Positions 10,470 to 18,762 of a stretch of DNA of 64,000 bases are shown in pieces. A program made the position numbers and the translations under genes. How positions within the stretch are numbered: the stretch's first letter is position 1; each line of letters begins with the position of its first letter. The DNA is from Pelomonas aquatica (lineage in GTDB: Bacteria; Pseudomonadota; Gammaproteobacteria; Burkholderiales; Burkholderiaceae_C), in NCBI RefSeq assembly GCF_026712205.1, contig NZ_JAPPUW010000004.1, forward strand, positions 62,001 to 126,000. Reading direction: 5' to 3'. Under the pieces are notes generated by a model. The model worked only from the letters and a program-made list of their open reading frames with translations. It had not been told where the DNA came from and ran no database searches.

Positions 10470-11264
10470 ATGCCCCATCGTTTCACTGAACAGGCGCTGC
10501 GCGAGTCGCAGGCCTTCGGCGTGCGGCCCATCCCGCTGCTGCGGTCGCTGGGCTGGCTGGCGCGCGGCTGGCAGGACCTCTGGCAGATGCCGCTGCTCTC
10601 GCTCTCCCAGGGCGCGCTGATGGCCGCGTTCGGCGCGCTGCTGTGGTGGTTCGCGCACGACCGCTTCTGGCTGCTGTCGGGCGCCTTCAGCGGCTTCCTG
10701 CTCGTCGCGCCGGTGCTGGCCACCGGCTTCTATGCCTGCAGCCGCGAGCTCGACCTTGGCGGCCGGCCCGGCTGGCACACGCTGCGCGAGGCTTGGCGGC
10801 CGCGCGACGGCCGCCTCGTCGTCTTCGGCGTGCTGCTGGCCTTCGCCGGCACCGGCTGGGTGATGAGCTCGGCCAGCCTCATTGCCGGCTTCGCGCCCAC
10901 GCCCGTGCGCACGCCCCATGACTTCCTCGTCCTCATCGTGATAAACGACAGCTCCCATCTGTTCGAACTCTGGCTCGCGCTGGGCGCCGTGCTGGCGGCG
11001 CCGGTGTTCGCGTCCAGCGTCGTCGCCATTCCGGCGCTGCTGGACCAGCCGCAGACCAAGCTCGGCGTCTTCGGCGCCGTGCTGACGAGCTGGCGCGTCG
11101 TGCTGGAGCATCCGGCGCCCATCGCGCTGTGGGCCGCGCTGCTGATGCTGCTGACCCTCGCCGGCATGGCCTCGGCCCTGCTCGGCCTCGTCGTCGTGCT
11201 GCCCTGGCTGGGCCACGCCAGCTGGCATGCCTACCGCGACCTCGTGACGCGTCGCCAGGACTGA
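10470..11264 (+). CDS. DUF2189 integral membrane protein
   Basis: 264 aa with five to six hydrophobic segments. The N-terminal RESQAFGVRPIPLLRSLGWLARGW and the segment GAFSGFLLVAPVLATGFYACSREL are typical of DUF2189 proteins found in beta- and gammaproteobacteria; function unknown. It lies 74 nt after mnmH in the same direction, followed by an interspersed repeat and the DUF2788 gene. Confidence 0.85.
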   Translation: MPHRFTEQALRESQAFGVRPIPLLRSLGWLARGWQDLWQMPLLSLSQGALMAAFGALLWWFAHDRFWLLSGAFSGFLLVAPVLATGFYACSRELDLGGRPGWHTLREAWRPRDGRLVVFGVLLAFAGTGWVMSSASLIAGFAPTPVRTPHDFLVLIVINDSSHLFELWLALGAVLAAPVFASSVVAIPALLDQPQTKLGVFGAVLTSWRVVLEHPAPIALWAALLMLLTLAGMASALLGLVVVLPWLGHASWHAYRDLVTRRQD

Positions 11265-11266
11265 CA

Positions 11267-11341
11267 TGAAGCCCCCACGTTCACTTCGTTCACTGCCCCC
11301 CGGGGGGGCGCGTCATCGCCTTCGGGCGGCCGGGCGGCGCT
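11267..11341 (+). repeat. Interspersed GC-rich intergenic repeat, copy 1
   Basis: Begins TGAAGCCCCCACG, continues to a self-complementary CCCCCCGGGGGGG core and then a GGCGGCC-rich tail. The same 13-nt opening, the C-run/G-run core and the GGCGGCC tail recur at 52488-52566. It fills the gap between two co-directional membrane-protein genes and has no coding potential. The core can fold as a hairpin (GCCCCC with GGGGGC). Confidence 0.75.
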
Positions 11342-11344
11342 GAC

Positions 11345-11563
11345 ATGTGGGGCTACACGGAAGCGCAGATCGCGCAATTCGGCCTGAGCTTCGGGGTCGC
11401 GGCCTTCATGCTCTACATGGTCTTCATCATCCTGCAGCTGGCGCGGGAGTCCAAGGCGGGGCGCTTCGGCACCTTCGTGCTGCTGCTGGGCCTGGGCTTC
11501 GGCCTGGTCGGCTTCGCGGCCAAGGGGGTCATCAAGTTCTTCCTCGCGGGCCACATCGGATGA
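11345..11563 (+). CDS. DUF2788 small membrane protein
   Basis: 72 aa with two transmembrane helices (about residues 13-32 and 45-63) separated by a charged turn ARESKAGRFG. Matches DUF2788, a short protein family of beta/gammaproteobacteria without known function. Its stop overlaps the following ATG (4 nt), so it is coupled to the YitT-family gene. Confidence 0.85.
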   Translation: MWGYTEAQIAQFGLSFGVAAFMLYMVFIILQLARESKAGRFGTFVLLLGLGFGLVGFAAKGVIKFFLAGHIG

Positions 11564-12183
11564 AGGACGCCGCCGCCCGCATCAGCCGCAGCTTCCGCCA
11601 CAGCCGGCTGGAGGATGCCCAGGCCCTGCTGACCGGCACGCTGTTCGCCGCGCTGGGCGTGGCCCTGTTCAAGCAGGCCGGCATGCTCAGCGGCGGCACG
11701 GTCGGCATCGCCTTCCTCGGCCACTACGCCAGCGGCTGGCCCTTCGGCGCGCTGTTCTTCGCGATCAACCTGCCCTTCTACGGCCTGGCCTGGAAGCGCA
11801 TGGGCCGGGCCTTCACGGTCAAGACCGTCATCGCCGTCACGCTGATGGCGGCGCTGTCCGAGGCGCTGCCGCACTGGCTCGGCATCCAGGCGCTGAACCC
11901 GCTGTTCGCGGCCGGGGCCGGCGGCCTGCTGATCGGTGCCGGCATGCTGATCCTGTTCCGCCACCGCGCGTCGCTCGGCGGGCTGAACGTGCTGGTGCTG
12001 TGGCTGCAGGAGACGCGCGGCTGGCGCGCCGGCTATCTGCAGGCCGGCCTGGACGCGGCCATCCTGCTCGCCGGCCTGCCCTGGGTGCCCTGGCAGCGCG
12101 TCGCGCTGTCGCTGCTCGGCATGGCGGCCATCAACGCGGCCCTGGCCATCAACCACCGGCCGGGCCGCTACATGGCGACCTGA
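11560..12183 (+). CDS. YitT-family (DUF161) membrane protein
   Basis: About 207 aa, with five to six hydrophobic segments and the characteristic QALLTGTLFAALGVALFKQAG and GGTVGIAFL stretch of the YitT/DUF161 family. Many family members carry an extra C-terminal cytosolic DUF2179 domain; this one does not, ending shortly after the last helix. Function unknown; transport is presumed from the fold. Its 3' end overlaps the convergent DUF3501 gene by 16 nt. Confidence 0.87.
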   Translation: MKDAAARISRSFRHSRLEDAQALLTGTLFAALGVALFKQAGMLSGGTVGIAFLGHYASGWPFGALFFAINLPFYGLAWKRMGRAFTVKTVIAVTLMAALSEALPHWLGIQALNPLFAAGAGGLLIGAGMLILFRHRASLGGLNVLVLWLQETRGWRAGYLQAGLDAAILLAGLPWVPWQRVALSLLGMAAINAALAINHRPGRYMAT

Positions 12184-12758
12184 GCCAGATCGCCGGCCAG
12201 GCTGGCCATCGTCTCCGGCGCGATCTGCAGATGCGCCGGGTAGTGGGTGTGGTCGCAGCCCAGCTTGACGGCCGCACCGGCCTTCACGGCCTCGCGCATG
12301 GCCGTGCTCAGCTCGAAGCGCACGAAGTGCACGGCCGAGGTCTTCTCGTCGTTCTCGCGGTCCAGGTCTTCGTCGGCGATGGCGTAGACGCGCGCCTGGC
12401 CCTCGATCTCGACGAAGAGGCGGTCCTCCACGCCGATCAGCCGCGCCAGCTCGCGGCGGCGCTCGTTGGGGTCGGGGTATTCGATCAGCAGCGTCGCCTT
12501 CCAGTTCCTGCCGTCGGGCACCAGCGGCGCATAGGCGTCGATCTCGGCCTGGATGCCCTCGTCCTCGAAGATCTTCTCGATGCGCAGCATCTCCTGGATC
12601 TGGTGCCGAATAGTGCGCTCGTCCTCGAACTGCAGGTTCAGGTGCTCGCCCAGGCGCACGCTGCGCAGGCGGCGGTGGGCGACTATCGATCCCTTCTCGG
12701 TCTTGCGGAAACGCGAATAGGCCTCCAGCGTCATCAGGCTGTCTCGGGTGATCGTCAT
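12168..12758 (-). CDS. DUF3501 family protein
   Basis: 196 aa soluble protein beginning MTITRDSLMTLEAYSRFR, the DUF3501 hallmark. The gene overlaps the end of the upstream iron-sulfur gene by 4 nt and belongs to a conserved trio (rubrerythrin, CCG-domain protein, DUF3501) seen in many proteobacteria. Co-occurrence suggests a role in peroxide or redox metabolism, but no activity is established. Confidence 0.88.
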   Translation of the reverse strand: MTITRDSLMTLEAYSRFRKTEKGSIVAHRRLRSVRLGEHLNLQFEDERTIRHQIQEMLRIEKIFEDEGIQAEIDAYAPLVPDGRNWKATLLIEYPDPNERRRELARLIGVEDRLFVEIEGQARVYAIADEDLDRENDEKTSAVHFVRFELSTAMREAVKAGAAVKLGCDHTHYPAHLQIAPETMASLAGDLAQVAM

Positions 12759-14104
12759 GGCGCGATTCCGTAGGCGGTGCGCAGCAGCGTGAGCGGATGG
12801 GCCAGGGCCTTGGCCGGCGTGCCTGCTGCCGCCATGCCCTGCGCGATGTGGTGGCCGGCCAGCGCGCAGTCACTGCAGATGAAGTCCGGCTCGTCCTTGG
12901 CCATGGCCTTGAACACCGGCTTGCCGATCTTCATCGCCACCGGGTGGTAGGGCGTCTTCACGCCATAGGTGCCGGCGTGGCCCGAGCAGCGCTCGACGGT
13001 GTTGAGCCTGACCTCCACGCTCTGGCCGATGAGCTTGAACATCTCCTCCGTCTTGCGGCCGATCTTCTGCACGCGGCCGTGGCAGGGCACGTGGTAGCTG
13101 ACCCTGCCCAGGGCCTGCTTGAAATCGGTCCTCAGCAGGCCGTCCTTGTGGCGGGCGACGAGGTATTCGAACGGATCCCACATCGCGTCCTGCACCTGCT
13201 TGACGGCCTCCTCGGCCGGGAACATCAGCGGCAGCTCCTGCTTGAACATCAGCGTGCAGCTCGGGATGGCCGACAGGATCGCGAAGCCGTCCCGCGCATA
13301 GGGCGCCAGCACGGCGATGTTGGCCGTCTTGTGCTTCTCCACCGTCTCGAGGTCGCCCAGCTCCAGCTTGGGCATGCCGCAGCAGGACTCCTTCTCGACG
13401 ATGACGTAGGGGATGGCGTTGTGCTCCAGCACCTTCAGCAGGTCGAAGCCGATGCCCGGCTCGTTGTAGTTGACGTAGCAGGTCGAGAAGATGGCCACCT
13501 TGCCCGGCGTGCGCTCGCCGTTGGTGACCACCTGCGACTGCGACTTGGGCGCGCTCCAGCGGAAGCGCTTGGCCGCCAGCTCTGGCAGCCAGGCATCGGG
13601 GTGCACGCCAAGCTGGCCGTCCAGCACGCGGCGCGCGAGCCTGGTGCGGTTTACCGCATTGACGGCCTGCACGACGACGGGAATGCCGGCGAACTGGCCA
13701 TGCACGTCGGTCGACGCGAGGAAGCGCTCGCCCGCGCCGACCTGGCCCTTGCGGAACTTGATGGCCTTGGCCCGCAGCATCGTGTGCGGGAAGTCCAGGT
13801 TCCACGCATGCGGCGGCACATAGGGGCATTTGGTCAGGTAGCAGAGGTCGCACAGATAGCACTGGTCGACGACCTTCCAGAAGTCCCGCCTGTCGACGCC
13901 GTCCAGCTCGCCGGTCCTGCCCGCGTCGACGAGGTCGAACAGCGTCGGGAAGCTCTGGCACAGCGACACGCAGCGCCGGCAGCCGTGGCAGATGTCGAAG
14001 ATGCGCTCCATCTCGTGGAGGCATTTCTCCTCGTCGTGGAACTGCGGGTTCTTCCAGTCGAGAGCGTGCCTCGTGGGCGCTTCGAGATTGCCTTCGCGGG
14101 TCAT
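12755..14104 (-). CDS. Iron-sulfur CCG-domain protein (GlpC/HdrB-like)
   Basis: 449 aa. An N-terminal ferredoxin-type double 4Fe-4S site (CHGCRRCVSLC about residues 39-49 and CYLCDLCYLTKCP about residues 85-97) precedes two cysteine-rich CCG domains (EKESCCGMP and ERCSGHAGTYG). The layout is that of GlpC, GlcF and heterodisulfide-reductase subunit B, which pass electrons between a flavoprotein and a carrier. No dehydrogenase subunit is adjacent, so it is likely an electron conduit for the neighbouring rubrerythrin. No good ribosome-binding site precedes the ATG at 14104, where a hairpin intervenes instead. Confidence 0.9.
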   Translation of the reverse strand: MTREGNLEAPTRHALDWKNPQFHDEEKCLHEMERIFDICHGCRRCVSLCQSFPTLFDLVDAGRTGELDGVDRRDFWKVVDQCYLCDLCYLTKCPYVPPHAWNLDFPHTMLRAKAIKFRKGQVGAGERFLASTDVHGQFAGIPVVVQAVNAVNRTRLARRVLDGQLGVHPDAWLPELAAKRFRWSAPKSQSQVVTNGERTPGKVAIFSTCYVNYNEPGIGFDLLKVLEHNAIPYVIVEKESCCGMPKLELGDLETVEKHKTANIAVLAPYARDGFAILSAIPSCTLMFKQELPLMFPAEEAVKQVQDAMWDPFEYLVARHKDGLLRTDFKQALGRVSYHVPCHGRVQKIGRKTEEMFKLIGQSVEVRLNTVERCSGHAGTYGVKTPYHPVAMKIGKPVFKAMAKDEPDFICSDCALAGHHIAQGMAAAGTPAKALAHPLTLLRTAYGIAP

Positions 14105-14112
14105 GATGAAAA

Positions 14113-14133
14113 GAGGCCGCGTTCAGCGGCCCC
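14113..14133 (-). terminator. Hairpin with T-run between rubrerythrin and Fe-S gene
   Basis: On the minus strand an 8 bp stem (GGGGCCGC/GCGGCCTC, first pair imperfect) with a 5-nt loop is followed by TTTT. It sits 11 nt after the rubrerythrin stop and ends about 8 nt before the next start codon. It looks like a terminator or attenuator that lowers readthrough into the downstream genes, or it may occupy the place of a Shine-Dalgarno sequence. Confidence 0.6.
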
Positions 14134-14144
14134 GTGGAGATTTT

Positions 14145-14564
14145 TCAATCAACCAGCGCGTCCAGCGCCTTCTGGTAGCGGTTGGCGTGCGAGCGCTCCG
14201 CCTTGGCCAGCGTCTCGAACCAGTCGGCGATCTCGTCGAAGCCCTCGTCGCGCGCCGTCTTGGCCATGCCGGGGTACATGTCGGTGTACTCGTGCGTCTC
14301 GCCGGCCACGGCGGCCTTGAGGTTGTCGCGCGTCGGGCCGATGGGCAGGCCGGTGGCGGGGTCGCCCACGGCCTCCAGGAACTCGAGGTGGCCGTGCGCA
14401 TGGCCGGTCTCGCCCTCGGCCGTGGAGCGGAACAGCGCGGCGACATCGTTCTGGCCCTCGATGTCGGCCTTGTTCGCGAAATACAGATAGCGGCGGTTGG
14501 CCTGCGACTCGCCCGCGAAGGCGTCCTTCAGGTTCTGCTCGGTCTTGCTTCCTTTCAGGCTCAT
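14145..14564 (-). CDS. Rubrerythrin-like diiron protein lacking the rubredoxin domain
   Basis: 139 aa from the ATG at 14564. The four-helix ferritin-like domain carries two ligand motifs, [11 protein letters not shown] with [10 protein letters not shown], and [10 protein letters not shown] with [10 protein letters not shown], as in rubrerythrin/sulerythrin peroxidases. There is no C-terminal CxxC pair, so the rubredoxin electron-transfer domain is absent; electrons must come from a partner, plausibly the iron-sulfur protein encoded next. A longer open frame upstream (to 14627) lacks family similarity. Likely reduces hydrogen peroxide in the cytosol. Confidence 0.92.
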   Translation of the reverse strand: MSLKGSKTEQNLKDAFAGESQANRRYLYFANKADIEGQNDVAALFRSTAEGETGHAHGHLEFLEAVGDPATGLPIGPTRDNLKAAVAGETHEYTDMYPGMAKTARDEGFDEIADWFETLAKAERSHANRYQKALDALVD

Positions 14565-14794
14565 GGCAGTCTCCGGTCGGGGGTGGGGCCTCACGCTAGC
14601 GCGACGCGAGCCGCCCCGCCAATACAAGCTTTCAATCCGCCCTATAGCAGCCCGCTATGCCAACGTCGGCCTGCCAGCTGACGCGCCAGCCGACGGGAAC
14701 GACCGTGGCGGTCGCCCAGGAAGAGGCGTCCGATTTGCCGGGTGAACGCCGGCAGCCACGAGGGGCGCCGACGATAGCGCCCCCAGGCTCAGGC

Positions 14795-14800
14795 TATACT
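14795..14800 (+). promoter_or_regulatory. -10 box of the tRNA-Ala promoter
   Basis: TATACT lies 13 nt before the tRNA, the right distance for a sigma-70 start just upstream of the mature 5' end. The corresponding -35 region (about 14771-14777) is poor. Confidence 0.5.
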
Positions 14801-14812
14801 TTCTTTCTGCGT

Positions 14813-14888
<76 letters not shown>

Positions 14889-14953
14889 CCGATGCCGGCC
14901 TCAGAGGGAAACCTCTGGGGCCTTTGTCGTTAAAGGGCTTTTTCCCATTGGTC

Positions 14954-14974
14954 TTCCCACAATCCTTCCCACAA
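14954..14974 (+). repeat. Two tandem TTCCCACAA motifs (candidate integrase arm sites, left)
   Basis: TTCCCACAA occurs at 14954-14962 and again at 14966-14974, just inside attL and ahead of the integrase gene; a degenerate TTCCCATTG is at 14942. The same motif appears inside the right end at 24129-24137 (exact) and 24153-24160 (8 of 9). Placement at both ends and in the same orientation suggests arm-type binding sites for the integrase. Confidence 0.5.
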
Positions 14975-15009
14975 CCAGCCGAAAAGTGGCCCCGTGGGAG
15001 AATGCGGAA

Positions 15010-16722
15010 GTGCCCCAAGTGCCCAAGAAAACCAGCTACCTTGTCACCAAAGGAAGCCGTTACTACTTCCGAATCCGCGTCCCGAATGAGCTGCGCGAGG
15101 CCATCGGGAAGAAGGAACACACCGAGGCCCTCGGGGACCTGAACAAGGCCCAGGCTGAGGTCCAGGCTGCCCGCCTCGGGGCGGACTGGCAAGCCCGGTT
15201 CCTGCGCGAGCGCCACGCCCTCGGGTTCGCCCCACACCCCCCTGCCCCGCCTCCACAGGCTGTGGCCGCCGTTGCGCCCCGCGTGGCGACCCTTGAGGAG
15301 GTCCAGGCCCTCGCCACCATGGCCGGGCGGTCAATGCTGGAGGCCGACGAAGAGATGCGCGTCGAGGGCCTTCCCGCGCCCTCCAGTAGCCCGGAGTTCG
15401 GGCCAGGGGTGGAGCTTGACGTGGCGCTGCCTGATGCCATCAAGGGCCGCAGCATGGATGGCGTGGCGATCCAGGCCGAAAGCTGGCTCGGCTCATATGG
15501 CCTCGTCCTACCCGAGGACCCACCAGCGCGCCGCCGCATGCTCTACGTGTTCGCCATGTCGATGGCGAAGGCGCGCAAGGGCCAGAAGCTGCGGGACGAA
15601 GGCGAGCCCGTCGATACGCCCCCAGAGGTCGGCCTGCCCTCCTCCCTCGCCGGCCCCGACAGTTCCACACTGCCGCCCGCCGAGAAGCCAGCGTCCGCGC
15701 TGAAGCTCCGTGATGTCTACCAGCTCTGGTGCAACAAGGCGAAGAAGCCGTCAGCCAAGTCCGTGTCCGTGGCCGGGCGTGTGGTGGACATCTTCGAGGA
15801 GGTCTGTGGAGACCCGCCGTTGATGCAGCTGACCCGCAAGCATGGCCTCCAGCTCCGGGACCACTTCCTGTCCACCGGCATGGCCCCAGTCACCGCCCGC
15901 GACCGCCTCGGCTGGGTGACGACACTGCTGCGTTACGAGATGGCCGAGGGCCAGCGCATCGAGTCCGACCCGTGGACGAACATCAAGGTCGAGGGCTCCT
16001 CCGAGGCCGTCATCGAGCGACAGGCTGTGAGCCCCGCGCAGATGACCAAGCTGTTCGGCCATGAGCTATTCCAGGCGTACAAGCTCCCCAGAGCTCGCAA
16101 CGCGGGCCAGGACGCGGCCTACTGGCTGCCCATCATGGGGGCGTACACGGGTGCCCGCATCACCGAGCTGGCACAGCTCCTTGTGGCCGACCTGAAGCAG
16201 GACGGTGAGCAGTGGTTCCTGTCCATCGCCGCCAGCGAGGAGTGGCAGTCCGTGAAGAACAAGCCCAGCGAGCGCACGATTCCGCTGCATGTGGAACTGG
16301 TGCGGCTGGGCCTGCCCGAGTACGCCGTAGTCATGCAGAAGGCCGGACACAAACGCCTGTTCCCGGTCCTGCCAGTGTCTGAGGTCAACAACGCCGGAGG
16401 TGCCTTCTCAAGCTGGTTCTCCAAGTTGAAGACCAGCAGCGGGTGGGGTCTGGACACCACCTTCCACTCCTTCCGGCACACGGTTGAGACTCTGCTGCGA
16501 CGCGCTGAGGCGTACCCGCTGCACATCGACAAGTACGTGGGCCACCAGCACGACGGCGGCGAAGGCAGCAAGACCTACGCGAAGGTGTTCCCCGAGGACT
16601 TGGTGAAGGTCGCCGGCCTGATCCAGCATGACAGCATCGCGCTGCCCCGCGTGTTCCCGCCAGAGGGTTGGTCAGCCCCTGCGCCAGTGGCTGCAGTCCT
16701 CATGACCGAGCGCCGCGAGTAG
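15010..16722 (+). CDS. Tyrosine-type site-specific integrase
   Basis: About 570 aa from GTG 15010, chosen because GGGAG lies 9 nt upstream; GTG 14986 is an alternative. The N terminus (YLVTKGSRYYFRIRVPNELR) resembles the DUF6538 domain of phage integrases. The C-terminal catalytic domain shows R in TGARITELAQL, the beta-hairpin lysine in VKNKPSERTIPLH, HxxR in FHSFRHTVE, H in KYVGHQ and the nucleophilic tyrosine in GSKTYAKVF. It lies just downstream of tRNA-Ala and should catalyse integration at the 20 bp repeat. A long poorly conserved linker (residues 70-220) separates the domains. Confidence 0.95.
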   Translation: MPQVPKKTSYLVTKGSRYYFRIRVPNELREAIGKKEHTEALGDLNKAQAEVQAARLGADWQARFLRERHALGFAPHPPAPPPQAVAAVAPRVATLEEVQALATMAGRSMLEADEEMRVEGLPAPSSSPEFGPGVELDVALPDAIKGRSMDGVAIQAESWLGSYGLVLPEDPPARRRMLYVFAMSMAKARKGQKLRDEGEPVDTPPEVGLPSSLAGPDSSTLPPAEKPASALKLRDVYQLWCNKAKKPSAKSVSVAGRVVDIFEEVCGDPPLMQLTRKHGLQLRDHFLSTGMAPVTARDRLGWVTTLLRYEMAEGQRIESDPWTNIKVEGSSEAVIERQAVSPAQMTKLFGHELFQAYKLPRARNAGQDAAYWLPIMGAYTGARITELAQLLVADLKQDGEQWFLSIAASEEWQSVKNKPSERTIPLHVELVRLGLPEYAVVMQKAGHKRLFPVLPVSEVNNAGGAFSSWFSKLKTSSGWGLDTTFHSFRHTVETLLRRAEAYPLHIDKYVGHQHDGGEGSKTYAKVFPEDLVKVAGLIQHDSIALPRVFPPEGWSAPAPVAAVLMTERRE

Positions 16723-16823
16723 CTGGGCTGTAAGGGGCGGCCTCGCGGACCCTGGCTGTGCCGGGCTCGTTGCTCACTCAAAACCTATTGGCACAATGCT
16801 TCGACTTGAGGAGGGAGGCGGCA

Positions 16824-17450
16824 GTGCAATGGGACTGGACTATCAAGGTCACCGACCTTGCCATCGTTTTTGCGACGCTGGTGGGACCAATTTTGGCGGT
16901 TCAGGTGCAGAAGTTCTTGGACGCCAGAAGGGAGCAGCGAGCGCGCCGCCGCGCACTCTTCCATGCATTGATGCGCACGCGCGGCACGCCTCTAAATGTC
17001 GATCACGTAAATGCTCTGAACGCCGTCCCATTGGAATTCCCCAAGTCCGACAGGGCCACCGAGCAGGTGCTGGAGGCCTGGAAGGTCTACATGAACCATT
17101 TTGGGAAGGACACCACGGCGGCAAGTTGGGGTGAAAAGCGAGTCGAGCTTTTGACTACGCTACTTCGGGAAATGGGGGCGCATCTGAGGTACCACTTTGA
17201 TCCTGTTGAGTTGGAGAACGGCGTCTACACGCCCATTGCGCACGGAAAGGTGCTGGCTGAACAAGACATGATTCGAGAAGGCATGGCGGCTGTCTTCCGT
17301 GGCGAGAAGGCCATCCCAATGGTCGTTGAGAAACTTCCCGGTGACCCGGAGGTCGCGGCAAGGTGGGGCCGAGTCTTAGAAAAGTTGGAAAGTGAATTGG
17401 ACGCGCGCCAAGCCAAAATCAGGGCTAGCGGGCCGGAGAACGACGCCTGA
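16824..17450 (+). CDS. Membrane-anchored DUF6680-like protein
   Basis: About 208 aa from GTG 16824, chosen for the strong ribosome-binding site GAGGAGGGAGG at 16808-16818; the open frame extends to 16758. A single N-terminal hydrophobic segment (residues 7-24, TDLAIVFATLVGPILAVQVQ) is followed by a basic helix and a soluble domain with RTRGTPLNVDHVNALNAVPLEF, which matches my memory of the DUF6680 family. Such proteins are common on islands and prophages; function unknown. Base composition is clearly less GC-rich than the host. Confidence 0.7.
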   Translation: MQWDWTIKVTDLAIVFATLVGPILAVQVQKFLDARREQRARRRALFHALMRTRGTPLNVDHVNALNAVPLEFPKSDRATEQVLEAWKVYMNHFGKDTTAASWGEKRVELLTTLLREMGAHLRYHFDPVELENGVYTPIAHGKVLAEQDMIREGMAAVFRGEKAIPMVVEKLPGDPEVAARWGRVLEKLESELDARQAKIRASGPENDA

Positions 17451-17781
17451 ACATCAGGCATGCGCGGACATTTTGAAGAATTTTTTCCCGGGGGTTCTGG
17501 ACGAGCCCGAGGTCGCACTTCCCCCCGTGCCACCACTCGTTTCCCAACGCGATGACCTAGCGGAGCCGGTCGTCCCGGATGCGTGCCCATGTGACCGGAT
17601 CGTTCCCTTTTCGGGACGGTTCCAGAAGCGGGACGATTCGCTCTGGAGCAGCCGCAGACAATGATACGGCACCCCGTCTGCCCCGGATTCCTCGGGCTAT
17701 CCAGCGGGGCCAGGTCTTGCCAAAGTGCTCCTGCCTGTCGCCGAAATGAGCCCTCTGTCGGGGCACAGCGGCAGGGAGTGA
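17451..17781. other. Intergenic gap without recognised gene
   Basis: 331 nt. A T-rich run (ATTTTTTCCCGGGGG near 17480) and short dyads around 17598-17640 are visible, but there is no convincing open frame, tRNA or terminator. Frames crossing it lack start sites with ribosome-binding sequences. Confidence 0.5.
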
Positions 17782-18042
17782 ATGATGAAACTGAAGCGTG
17801 ACGACTGGGGCCAATGGGACAACTTCGTGGGCCTCATCGTGTGGATGCTGGACCTGGCAGTCAAGGCCATCGGCGATGCCCCGGGACTGGTGGTCGCAAG
17901 TCGCCACGAGTGCTCGGCGGGCCTGTTCTTCTGGCAGAACCACAGCTCCTTCTGGGACGCCTGGGTGGAGCCCGGCGCATTCATGCTCCGCATGGGCCGC
18001 GTGGAGCTGCAGGTGGACCGCCCGCTGCAGCCTCAGGGATGA
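17782..18042 (+). CDS. Hypothetical protein (86 aa)
   Basis: Starts at ATG 17782 after GGCAGGGAG. Tryptophan-rich soluble protein (five W in 86 residues: DDWGQWDNF, VWMLDLAV, FFWQNHSSFWDAW) with no family I recognise. It overlaps the next gene by 4 nt (ATGATG/TGA), so the two are probably translated together and may act as a pair. Confidence 0.55.
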   Translation: MMKLKRDDWGQWDNFVGLIVWMLDLAVKAIGDAPGLVVASRHECSAGLFFWQNHSSFWDAWVEPGAFMLRMGRVELQVDRPLQPQG

Positions 18043-18602
18043 TGACCGCCCACCAGGCCCCAAGGACCACCATCGCCGCCGCCAGGCTACAGGCGTTCGG
18101 CGCTACGGCCTTCACTCGGGCCGCTGTGCTGGTCAACCTGCATGGCCAGATGGAGCGTCCCATGTGGCTCCGACTGGTCGGCGAGTTCTGGACCACCACC
18201 GAGGGCGACAAACGCGAGCTGGTCAGGCTGATGCGGACCTACGACGACTGGGCCCCGATGATGCTGCGCCATGAGTCCCGAGCGTGGAGTGCCCTGCCGG
18301 AATGGTTTCAATCCTGGCGAGGCTGCTACCAGGGCTTCAACGAGGACGGCCCGTCCTACACCACTGACCGCGACGAGGCCCGCGACTGCCCCTTCCTGGC
18401 CCGCTACCGGATGGCCGGGATGGTGCCACTGCTCCGCAGCGTGTGGGTCAACAGGGCGGACTGCATCGTCAAGATGGACAGAGGCAAGGCCGAGATACTG
18501 GCCCGGGTCGTGAACGAGTGGGACAGGATGCAGCTGGACCGCAGCGTGTCACTGACCGCCTTCGCCGGCACACCCAACCTGCCCATGTCTGCCTGGCCCT
18601 GA
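18039..18602 (+). CDS. Hypothetical protein (187 aa)
   Basis: Starts at ATG 18039 (or 18042) overlapping the preceding stop. Soluble and tryptophan/arginine-rich, with segments GEFWTTTEGDKRELVRLMRTYDDW and WFQSWRGCYQGFNEDG in separate parts; these give an alpha/beta impression without a known motif. The two arginine-rich surfaces could bind nucleic acid, but that is a guess. Coupled to the 86-aa gene upstream; nothing similar elsewhere in the window. Confidence 0.6.
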   Translation: MMTAHQAPRTTIAAARLQAFGATAFTRAAVLVNLHGQMERPMWLRLVGEFWTTTEGDKRELVRLMRTYDDWAPMMLRHESRAWSALPEWFQSWRGCYQGFNEDGPSYTTDRDEARDCPFLARYRMAGMVPLLRSVWVNRADCIVKMDRGKAEILARVVNEWDRMQLDRSVSLTAFAGTPNLPMSAWP

Positions 18603-18762
18603 GAGCTGGAGCGCAGCCGGTCAGCCCGTAGCAAGGCGGCAGGGCTTACAGTTCCCTCGGGCTTCGGCCCCCTGCTTTTCCTCCCTGAGCAGGCCACGGC
18701 GCAGACAGCGTAGTGGTTGCAGCCCTCGGCCTCCCGGCCCCGGGGCTTCTTTCTTTCTGGGG

